Shown in pieces: positions 11,400-20,670 of a stretch of DNA of 64,000 bases; position 1 is the stretch's first letter; each line of letters starts with the position of its first letter. Source of the stretch: Pleodorina starrii (lineage: Eukaryota > Chlorophyta > Chlorophyceae > Chlamydomonadales > Volvocaceae); NCBI GenBank assembly GCA_030267565.1, contig BRXU01000004.1, positions 3,912,501-3,976,500 on the forward strand. Reading direction: 5' to 3'. The notes beneath the pieces are model-generated. The model had not been told where the DNA came from. It saw nothing but the letters and a program-made list of their open reading frames with translations, and made no database searches. The position numbers and the translations under genes are program-made.

Positions 11400-13368
11400 C
11401 CTCCATGGCGGTGGGGGTGTGCTCTTCCTCCTCCTCGTCCTCCTGCCTTGATGCTGGTCCGTGGGCGCTCAGCTGCTGCTGGCCTCGTTGGGCAACTTCG
11501 TGCTGGGTGTGGGGTTTGACATTTGACGGTGGAGGAGTCTGCACCCGCCACCTGCAGCTGAAGGCTGGGGATCTGTGATCCGTCCGAAGGCTTGGCCTGG
11601 CTGCCGGTCGCCAGCAGTGCAGTTAACTGCGCCGTGGCCTCCTCGGCTGCCTGCTGAGCCTTCCGCTCCTCCATGTTCCTCTTGCGGGCCTCCAGGGCCT
11701 TTTACCTTTGCGCCTTGTTCCGCTCGGCTTGCTCCTCGTCGGACAGATGCTCGAGCTGTTGCCGCTTCCGCTTTGGGGTCTCGGGGCCTGCTGGGCCCTG
11801 GTCGGGCTGTGTGCGCTCCTGCTGCGGCTGCTGCCTGGCATTGCCCCCGGTAGCCTTTCGCCTGCTGCCTGCCCCCGTAAGACCTGACTTGAACCAGAAA
11901 GTAGGGGCTGTAGTGGCTGCGGCGGCCGATGGGTCTCGCTCCTGTGTGCGGTACTGCTGCCACCGCACCCCTGATGTGGACGTACGTGGTGGCCGCCTCC
12001 ATCCCGGTGTCGGTGTCCTGTTTCGTCGCCATGCATGGAGTCGCCTGTGCCTGCACCCCTGGTTGGGTTGCCGCCTTCGTGGGGTCCGGCTGTGGGGCCG
12101 ATGGCAGCTGCGGCTGTTAAGTCGGTGACGGTGGTGGGGTTTGTATCCGTGGCTGGGCCTGCGGCGGCGGCGGGGTCGGCAGCCGTTGCATCTGGGCCTG
12201 TACCGGTGGCTGGGCCTGCAGATGTGGGGCTGGCGGCGGCGGCGGCACCCACGGCGGCGGTGGGGACTGCCTCGATGGCGGGGCCCGAGGCAGGGATGGC
12301 GCCCGCAGTGGCGGCTGTGTCCACGGTGGCGGTGGGGCCTGCTGCGGCGGCAGGGCCTGCTGGGTTTAAGTCGTTGTACTACTTTCGGTCACGGTGACCG
12401 GTGGGGCCCTGCCTGGTTTGCCCACATGGAGTTCGGGAGCCTGGGTGCCGCGGCCGCCATGGCGGCCCAGTGTCTGCTCCGGCTGCAGTGGCAGTGATGT
12501 TGGCTGATGCCAGAGGCGTGGGTGGGGGTGGAATGCGTGGGGTCATGCCGGGCGTGATGCCCACCCCCATGGGTGCGTGCTGTATTCCTGCTCCCACCTC
12601 GGGCTCCGGGCCCCATCTATCTGGTACGCTGTACGGCCGCAGCGTACGGTGGCGGCACCCCGCTCGAGGGGCCTGGCTGGGCCGGGGCAGCTGCGGTCTG
12701 GGCGGCTTGGTGTTGCTATTGCAACTGCTGCAGCTGCTGCATCTGGCGCGCCAGCTCCTTCCGTGGCGGCGGTTTGCAAGGCAAGGTGAATGGTCCCCCC
12801 CGATCTTTGGGCGTGAGCCTGCTGTATGTCCAGGTGAGGCGCCGGCTTCTGGAAACCCGTCTTGTCCCATGTGCGCCGCGGGGTGGAGGAGGACATCGCG
12901 AGGAACTCGGGGATGGCGCAAGGATCTAGGCAGACGTGAACGCCCTTGATTTCCCACACGGGGCGCTCCATCTTGTGCGCATTTGTGATGGGCAGCTGCA
13001 CTTCCACTGCCGGGTCGCTGGGTAGCAGTCGGACTGGTCCCAGCTGAAGGCGTCCCCGCTTGACGGCTGGGGAGGTGGAGAGCTGTGCCAGCCCGCCTTT
13101 CCGGAGCAGAACACTGATCTCTTGCACTGCGTGTGGTGCCGCTTGGGAGCTTCCGTTGGGGGCACGTGCTGATCCGTCCGCGGCCCAAGCGCGGGCCCAG
13201 CCTCCTCGGGCGGTACCAACACGCGTAGCGTGCCCGTGAGGGCCTTGCCAAGCGGCCCAAACAACTGGGAGTGTATGTCCGCGGGGCCGGAGCCGGGCGG
13301 CTAAATGATTTCGAATGTGACGAAGTCCTGCTCCGTCGAGGAAGAGCTGGGCGCTCGCCGGAAGCCAT
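11400..13368 (-). pseudogene. LINE ORF1-like region, frameshifted
   Basis: Protein-like stretches occur in successive different minus-strand frames: LFGPLGKALTGTLRVLVPP near 13250, then VEVQLPITNAHKMERPVWEI near 12970, then Ala/Pro-rich sequence, then a Lys/Arg/Glu-rich C-terminal part near 11650. At least one in-frame stop (near 13302) and several frame changes break it. Its position upstream of an endonuclease and its Pro/Ala/Gln-rich make-up fit a LINE ORF1 (RNA-binding, coiled-coil) product. No zinc knuckle was seen. The possible start is the ATG at 13368, near the inferred 5' end of the element. Confidence 0.45.
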
Positions 13369-13404
13369 CCCTTCAACTCCTCGGTGTCAATATATTATCT
13401 CTTA

Positions 13405-13416
13405 GCCTAGGGCCGA
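13405..13416 (+). repeat. Right copy of 12-bp direct repeat flanking the LINE
   Basis: GCCTAGGGCCGA, identical to 10272-10283. It lies 37 bases beyond the possible ORF1 start, where the 5' end of a full-length 5' region would be expected. Confidence 0.55.
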
Positions 13417-14095
13417 TGTGGCTGTGAGCGAGTTGCTGAACTGTCGCCTGTCCATTTGAACGTCGTTGGGGCGCGGAGGTCCGCGCCCGTCCGTTTTCAG
13501 CCATGATGGCCTATCCTATCTAGGTATTTTGCATTACGGTCGAATTCCGCATTTGCCGCGGCCGAAGAGGTCGGCCAGTGGCAGTTCGCGGACGCACTTA
13601 TGTGTTGTTGCGATACTGGAACGTGGTGTCTCGCCCTGGCAAGTGCTGTGCGGTTGTGATGGTCGTTGGCGGCCGTTGCCGCTTTGGTAGTTACAGGGAC
13701 TTAAGTGCTCGGGACAACGGCCGTACGACAATTGGAGGCTTCCTCCCGCAAGTGAGCCGTGACCGCATGCAGACTGCGCCCAATACACCTAGCAATTTGC
13801 GTCCACCTGTAGGAATCTTTCTGTAAGCCTCGAGACGACGCGCCAAACTTCACCCCACCCACCACTCCCTCGTGTAGTTTGGGAACGGGGGGGACATACA
13901 GGAAGTGAACCCGCACATACCCACATTCTATAGACGCCCGAGAAAGGCGCCGCCTGCCTGCTCGCCAACTGCTAGACAAACAGGCTTCAGGACTCACGAC
14001 ACAGGCCCCAAACAAGCCGACGCGCCATTATGACCTTGTGAGACGCACGGAACTAGCCCGCGGTAAGCGACATGCGCACAATCCGACTGGAGTCA
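13417..14095. other. Intergenic stretch between LINE and recombinase
   Basis: Only short open frames without recognisable motifs occur. Nothing resembling a terminal repeat of the recombinase element was found here by eye. Confidence 0.45.
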
Positions 14096-15487
14096 TCACG
14101 ATCGCGGCCGCACGTCACGCTCGTGGCGGTGGCGGTCCAGGTAGCGAAACAGCGTGGCGAGACTCCGCAGCTGCCCAAAACCCAGCAAGGTGGGAACCTC
14201 CCCGCCGGCGGCGTCCGCAGCCTGCAGGGCCCCGCGCCGGAAGCTGTGGACCGTCTCCTGGTCGTGCAGGCCCGCCGCCTCCAGGTGTAGGCGGACCCGG
14301 GCGGCCAAGCTCGCACTGGTCAGCGCAGTGTCCTTGAAGCTCCGCTTATCGGCCGCCAGAGGGCGGAACAGCAGGTCCACGACGGCGCTGCCCGCCGGGG
14401 CATCAGGCTGGCTGCAGCACCACACGTAGTAGGCCATCGCACGCGGGATGCAGAAGGCGGGCTCCGCCGAGTTGGGCTCCAGAACCACCAGCGGGGCTCG
14501 GGCCAACTTGTAGGTTTTAGTGCCCCGCTGACGGAAGCCCAACGTGGGAGCGGCCTCAGGGCCCCACAGCCAGGGCGGCGGCAGCGGGAAGCTGGCGTAG
14601 GGGCGATCCGGCTGCATCGGGTCGACGAAGTCGCCCAGGCCCAACTTGCCGATGTCGTGCCCCCGAAACGCTGTCTGCCACAGCAGCAAGACGCACAGGA
14701 GGTCTCGCAAAAACAGCACCCGTTCCAGAGAGCACGTGGCCTGGGTCACCGCGCCCCACAGGTAGCCCACCAGCACCCGGTACTTGGTGTACGTCATGGG
14801 CACGGCCGACACCTCAGATACCCCCGCGAGCACCCGGGTGCGCTGGTAGGCGGCCCGAAAGTCCTCCACCCATACACAGTCGCACGGGTTACCCTGCCCA
14901 GTGTGCGCGTTGTAAGGGCCGGTGCGCCCGGCCCGGGCGAAAAAGCCGCTGAGAGCCGACAGGCAGCCCTTGACGGCGGAGGGGCCCACCTCGCCGCCAC
15001 CCCGACCGCGGTGATGACGCAGCCACCAGGTTACCATGTAAACGAGGATGTCGTCGGGCGTACAGTCCGCCCATGACCGGCCGCGCCCGCAACGGGCGAG
15101 CCAGTCCAGGAACTCGGCGGTCGAGGCATCCTGCCGCTCCACAGTTTTGCTCGACAGAGCCCCCAGGAGCACCTGGTTGACGGCCGCCAGCCCCTGCTGG
15201 TAAACCGTGTCCTGCTCGGCGGGTGGAGCGGGCGGGGTTGCCCGGAGCCGCCCGGAGATCCGAGCCAAGCGACCACTTGCCACACCCAAGGGCGGCACCC
15301 CCTGCACAGCGTTGCGGGCGGTGGCCGGTGACGAGAGGTTAAGGATGCGAAGAGAGGCGAGACGAGGACCCGCGGCAACGGTGTACGGAGACGATCCCTG
15401 TGGAGACCCCCGGCTACCGCTGGGTGTGAGATTATGGCTAGCTGCTATGAGTGGAGTTGGTGGCCGAGTTGATTGGCCAGGATTCAC
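14096..15487 (-). CDS. Tyrosine recombinase of a DIRS- or Crypton-like element, N-terminus uncertain
   Basis: A single open frame of about 460 codons ends at 14096. The first half holds an all-alpha core-binding-like region (for example STAEFLDWLARCGRGRSW and DDILVYMVTWWLRHHRG). The catalytic half shows the first Arg in WQTAFRGHDIGKLGLGDF, the H-x-x-R box in TVHSFRRGALQAA, and the nucleophile Tyr in LATLFRYLDRHRH near the C-terminus. These are the R...HxxR...Y residues of tyrosine recombinases, which integrate mobile DNA through a covalent 3'-phosphotyrosine. No ATG occurs in frame before about codon 151 (15037), so the true start must be spliced, lost or non-standard. The first 20 or so codons are derived from the repeat at 15426-15560. 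No reverse transcriptase is visible nearby, so it is a fragment of a DIRS/TOC3-type element or a Crypton-like gene. Confidence 0.75.
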   Translation of the reverse strand: MNPGQSTRPPTPLIAASHNLTPSGSRGSPQGSSPYTVAAGPRLASLRILNLSSPATARNAVQGVPPLGVASGRLARISGRLRATPPAPPAEQDTVYQQGLAAVNQVLLGALSSKTVERQDASTAEFLDWLARCGRGRSWADCTPDDILVYMVTWWLRHHRGRGGGEVGPSAVKGCLSALSGFFARAGRTGPYNAHTGQGNPCDCVWVEDFRAAYQRTRVLAGVSEVSAVPMTYTKYRVLVGYLWGAVTQATCSLERVLFLRDLLCVLLLWQTAFRGHDIGKLGLGDFVDPMQPDRPYASFPLPPPWLWGPEAAPTLGFRQRGTKTYKLARAPLVVLEPNSAEPAFCIPRAMAYYVWCCSQPDAPAGSAVVDLLFRPLAADKRSFKDTALTSASLAARVRLHLEAAGLHDQETVHSFRRGALQAADAAGGEVPTLLGFGQLRSLATLFRYLDRHRHERDVRPRS

Positions 15488-15560
15488 ACGTTTGAGTGGT
15501 GGCGATCGCTGAACCCTCTGTCTCGGTGGTAGATTGGGTGAATGGATGAGGTCCGCCCTA
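15426..15560 (+). repeat. Dispersed repeat, copy A
   Basis: Shares with copies B (22413) and C (23327) the opening gagattatggctagctg, the middle block gattcRcacg...ttgagtggtggcgatcgctg, and the closing gaaccctctgtctcggtgg...ggtgaatggatg. It abuts the upstream end of the tyrosine recombinase frame on the opposite strand. Confidence 0.7.
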
Positions 15561-18045
15561 GAAGGCAGAGCTGTCCCAGTTGTCCAATGAGGATCGTCTG
15601 GAAGGTTCTGTGGTGCGGATGGTGCCCAGAGGAGAATGGGGCCATACCGTACAACTGTAACAATCTCTCTCTCCTCACGCTATCCCGTTCCCCCAAAACC
15701 CGCTTCGCACCTGGCCAGCGAGGCCCAGCTGCGGAAGACCGGCGGAGAAGCCCGGATTGGGCGGAGAAAAGGCGGAGGTGCCGATCGGTCGAACCGGCGG
15801 CACGACGGAAAGAAACCCCTGAGGAGCAGGACAAGCGCGCGCAACGTTTAGCGCCCGAGCTAGACAGGGTACGCCGGCCCCGCGGACAGCTCATCGGACG
15901 GCAGATAGGAGCTGGGACCTCGGGACGCGAGGTGGCGGAGTGGCCAAGATCGCTATTGTATCTCACCAAAGAAGGCCCTTGGGTGGATGCCAGGGGAGGC
16001 CCCGTATTCATCCATGGATATTACAATCGCGGATGCGCAGCGCTCACCGGAAGGAGAAGCCCCGGGGCAGAAACGAAGCCAGATAAACCCGGGGAGAGGC
16101 CGGCGAGTGGGGCCGAGCTCGGGGGCGCAAGAGGCCCGAAGTTGGCGCCGAGAGCCTGCAGTCGAGCGCGAAGTAGGGTCGGTCCAGATAGACAGGATAT
16201 CGACCCGGCCCAGCGTGGGCTGACGCACCGGCGGCAAGAGTGGCGACGCCCCGACAGAGAACCCGGGCCAGCCGCTGGCGGGGGACGGCGCCTGCAGCAA
16301 CGCATTTGCGCCGAAGGTCATTGGCAGCCCCGGGGTAGAGCGGTGCCCGAACACCTAAAGGCGTGCCTGTAGCGGAGACAGGGGCGGGAAGCAGGAAGCA
16401 CCCGCCGAGGCGGGAACGCCGACAAACGGGAAAACCTGCGGGACCGACAGGCGACCACCACCCGGCCGTCCGACCGGATGCGTGAAAGAGAGAAAATAGC
16501 AGAGTCGGCAGCGGCACGGAACGCATTAGCAGAGACGCACGCGATCCGATTCAAGCTAAGGGAGTCGGCCCATGAAATGACATGCGTTACATCCGGCGCC
16601 CACCCAGGCCGCCGGGCTTCACCAAACACCGGGTCACATGGACTCCGAGTGATCAAAGTCATTGTTATTACGCACCGTTGCTCCGAATCCAAGGCTCTGA
16701 GCTTGCGCGCCAGCTGTGGACCCTCCCACCCTCCCAGAAAAGAAGTTGGGTGGTAAACTAGCTCCAGAAAACATTTGGGGCGAGAACCACGGCGGGTCGC
16801 AGGACACCAAACTATGTTAGTCCGGTACGGAGCGACGAGCATTGAAGCTTAAGCACTGTTCGTCACGAGGGCGATTATGCCGCCCAGCCCTGCCCTGCCC
16901 GGACTGTTTTGTGCTTTCCATTCCTCATCCTGTTCCGTCTCCTCTAGGGCACTGGGCGGTGTGTAGTGAGCTCGCCCGAAGCATTTTCGCGTTGCGCGTA
17001 CCTTCCTGGTACTGCCTTTTACTGCTGTATTGGGTCCCATGTACTGGGTCCCACGCCTGTACCCAGGGACATAAACCTCTTTTGGTTCTTAGAACCAAAA
17101 TCGGTAACATACTGGTACATGAACGTCCCATACGAGCCGGGGAGCGGGAACTAATGCCTAAAAGCACGGTAGTGAAATGCCGCACAGCAGGAGACGAGGT
17201 AATGTAGCGGCCAAAACCTGACCAAAAGGGCAATAACGTTGCGATGGTCCCAAATAACTGCGTTCCAGCATCCTCGCCAGACTAGACGGCCCCTTGTTCA
17301 TCGCGTCTTCCAGCTTCTTCCATACCGCCAAACTGGTTGAACCCTTCCTCCGCGCGGATGTCCCTGTAAGCAGGGTACTCCACCAACACACGCTTCTCGT
17401 CCTCTATTTGACTGTTCAAATTGGAGCATTTTAATGTAAGACACCCCTGCATCCCACATCAGTACAAAGTTGGCTACGCATTTCAGCCAAGCGGACGCTG
17501 CCGCGCACCAACAACACAGGAGTGTCTGGGAGTGATGCCGATTCGCGCCGATGCGCCGTGATGCGCTTTCTTTCGCGGTAGTCACGCGCACACGGAAAGG
17601 CTCAGGCAATGCCCCGACCCACTTCGAGTAGCATCAATGGTTGCATCCTATAATTGCTCAGTTCTTCTGCAATCCGATGGTGTACACCGGGCGCACAGCG
17701 GCCCTCCCCCAAGACGGCATCCGTATCTTCCGTACCGCAGATGGCGTTTCTCAACCGCGGCACACTCCACCCGGTCGCAACATAACCCTGCCGTATCTGG
17801 CAGTACACCCATCACCGTACGTCCTAAGCAACCCCTGACACGATTGACTCATCTTCGCGTTATCGCACGCCAGTGACGCCAGCGAGGCAGCCGCAGTCGC
17901 ACTATGTGCGGCTTGCTGCCCACGCAGCAACTGTGATGTTACGGCGTCGGCACCTATACATTTTAGTTAGCTTCGTGAAACCTCCATTGGTCTTCAAGTC
18001 GAGCGTCTGTCCATGCCAGTTGCCCATTCCCCAAGCCCTCCTGGG
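15561..18045. other. 2.5-kb stretch without a recognised gene
   Basis: Open frames up to 276 codons (plus strand 15542-16372) and 174 codons (minus strand 16318-16842) exist, but they are Arg/Pro/Gly-biased, lack recognisable motifs and look like chance frames in GC-rich DNA or decayed element sequence. No reverse transcriptase or RNase H motif was found on either strand. The end nearest 18045 should contain the 3' UTR of the 5'-nucleotidase-like gene, although no minus-strand TGTAA was found there. Confidence 0.4.
17080..17100. repeat. Perfect 10-bp inverted repeat, 1-bp spacer
   Basis: TTTTGGTTCT-T-AGAACCAAAA. The two arms are exact reverse complements. Just upstream, about 17034-17052, the sequence contains two copies of tgggtccca. 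The function is unknown. Confidence 0.7.
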
Positions 18046-20610
18046 CTACCGTCCTCCAGAGGCTTCTTCCTCCGCCGCCTCCGCAATGTTGACGATGCGC
18101 CCCTCCACGATCGGCGCGATGCAGAACGTCCCCCGCTCCGGGTGCCTTACCGACAGTCCGTGGTTCTTCCTGCGGCTCTCCATCCAAGATTTCGTGCGGC
18201 CTCGGGAAAGGCCCTCGTCTTCCTCCACCTCCACTCCGCCCGTCCTGCCGGGCCGAAATGGGACAGCAGTGGCCATGGCTAGCTGTGAAAGGAAGAGAGC
18301 GTGGCTGCGTGAAAGCCTAGCATTGTATCATAACCGCAAGGCTTTTCCTGGATTGTAATAATTCCATTTCATGGAATGCGGCACCCCGCCGTGCGTCGCA
18401 CGTTGCCACCGTTCTTGAGCCCTCAGGAACACCGCCGATTCCTGGCCCAGCAGGCGGCTGTCACCCGGACCGACCGCAGGGGCCGGGGCTGCTCATTCCC
18501 CTGCTGGGTCAAAACCATGCTTCAAGCATGCCCACGGAACATAAAGGATTACAGCCGCGCCAACGACGGCAAGGCAGTCTGCCCTCTGCCCCCAAACGCA
18601 CTTGATCGACGTCTGCGACGTGGCCGCCCGCTGCATCCAGCGCGACGCCATCGGTTGCAGCGCCGAGCGCGAGCCGTCGAAGGCGTTCAGCACTCCTATC
18701 TGCACGAAGTGATTCTTGATTGTGGTGGGCACCACCACACCACTCTCGTCGTCCACCAGCACCTTGCAACCCTGCGGGGGGGCGAGCAGGGGGTGCAGGG
18801 CCCCGAACAGGTGCACAGGACGGTCCGTGTTAGCCAGTTTGGGGTTGCGCTCGGCCTAGCGGGCGGCCCTCCCTGGACTGACTGGAAGTTGATTGACGCC
18901 CGCGTGCGTGCTTGCGCACCGGCCCACGCGGGCTACAAGTGAGCGAGCCGCCTCTGGCGCGTGATCTCCGAACGCTGCGCTTGTCTGGGCCTACGCGTGA
19001 CGAACCGACGGACCAATGAGCACCGCCCCGCGCCGTCTCAGGAGTGGTTCCACATATTGGGGACGCGACACAGCTCAGGCTGTCAAGGGTTCCGTTGCGC
19101 TGGTCGGGGAAAGCGCACAGAGGATTCAACCACCGCTGCAAACAATGGGCACGTAGCGGCCATCAACGCCAAGACGAAAGGCGGTGCTTGTGACTTGCCG
19201 TGAAAACGTCGAAGCCGTCCCTTCCGGAAGCAAGGTACTCGGTCACGGCCACCCGGTACTTGTGCTCTCCGCCCAGTGGCTCCGGCCCCTGTCCCATTTC
19301 GGTGGCGAAGACGCTGCCCGGCACGATGCGGCTGCCGGGCGGCTTGGAGGGGTCGAACTTGAACTTGAGGCCGCTGACCTGCGGGAAGCGCCCCTCCAGC
19401 TTGGGCCACTGCGACACGCCGTTCTCCAGCGCCGCCACCACCTGCGCGCCCGTGCATTCCAGCACCACCGTCGCAGCGACGTACGGCAGGACGGCGACGA
19501 AGTCCTTGGCGATGAGCTTGCCCGCCGGGTGAATCATGTCCGACCTGCGTACAGCAGCAGCAGCAGCAGCAGAGTATGCGGGCTCGGGCCTCGGGGATTG
19601 ACATTAAAAAGCAACTGGACGCTGCCGACGCTGCTAGACAGCTGAGCTGACTCGATACGCCTACACGGCCTACACGGCGAACCTGCGCACTTGCTCCTAC
19701 CGTGTAAGGCATGATCGTACTATGCAGTACCGCAGCCGTTCCGTACCTGAGGGAGCCTGAATTCATGATGACCATGTCCGCTTTGGCCGCAATGCGCCAC
19801 ACGTCCGTGACGAAGTTGCCCAGGTTGGACTCGCGGTTGCGGACCGTTTGGAAGCGGCCGTCCAGAGGCTCCAGCGTCTCACCTGTCAGGGATGGGCCGA
19901 TGACGGAGCGGAGGGGCGAGGGCGCTGAGCCGCTGACCCACATCAACCAACCCCAAGGGCCACCATGGCCGCTTTCCTTGCCCGACGAGCTCGCCCCTCG
20001 GCCGCTGCTTAAGAGGTTATAGCTCTCTTCCTGTGCGACCGCAGCGGCCCCGCCCGGACCCGGTTGATTGCCATGGTCTTGAAGACCATCTCACCGATTT
20101 CCGCCGCCATCTTCTTGCCCATTTTCTCAAGGTTTTCATCGACAATCTGCAAACGGAGGAAAGAACGGGTCGTGTCGTCTCTCGTCTGAGGACAGGTCCC
20201 GGTGCGGGCGATGTGGTGTTGCCCCCAGCAAAGGCCGGACGAGGCCCCGAACGCGGGGTGTCCGCTGTCCGCTGTCCGGTCGCGTCCGCAGAGGCGCTGC
20301 CAAAGGAGATGGGGAACGGGCTGGCCGGGGGAAACCCACTCCCACGGGCTAGGAACGCTCCGACGGCGGCTCCTGCGGACGTCACAGCTAACGTCACACC
20401 TGCTTCATGGCTGGGTCCTCGGGAATGGACGAGTCGATGGAAATCCGCTCCACGGACATCCTGGGGTCTGTGGAGCCCTCCGCGAATTCGACCTCCACCA
20501 CGGACAAGTCCCGGAAGTCGGTGCCTGCGGGATACCGGGCGACAGGCGTGCAACCAGACATAAAACCCGGGTAGCGGGTCAATGGCCTGTGTTTCACCGT
20601 ACATACAGAC

Positions 20611-20670
<60 letters not shown>

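Larger units (their letters stand above)
10284..13404 (-). mobile_element. Decayed, internally deleted LINE (non-LTR retrotransposon)
   Basis: On the minus strand the order is: a Pro/Ala-rich ORF1-like region (about 13368 down to 11400, several frames), then the beginning of an apurinic-type endonuclease (from about 11336). No reverse transcriptase (no YADD-type box), RNase H or zinc-knuckle sequence follows. The 3.1 kb length is well short of the 5-6 kb of complete L1-type elements. A perfect 12-bp direct repeat sits at both edges, so the element appears to have been inserted by target-primed reverse transcription and to have lost its middle rather than its 5' end. The class is supported by the endonuclease motifs; the edges are inferred from the direct repeat. 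Confidence 0.6.

Noticed and set aside
15931..15985. A-box-like sequence (gtggcggagtggccaag) resembling a Ser/Leu tRNA D-arm
   Set aside because: No convincing acceptor stem or B box follows at the right distance.
15542..16372. 276-codon plus-strand frame after repeat copy A
   Set aside because: Arg/Pro/Gly-biased, no recognisable motif, and the opposite strand is equally open; best explained by base composition.
16318..16842. 174-codon minus-strand frame upstream of the recombinase, considered as reverse transcriptase or RNase H
   Set aside because: No catalytic box of either enzyme is present.
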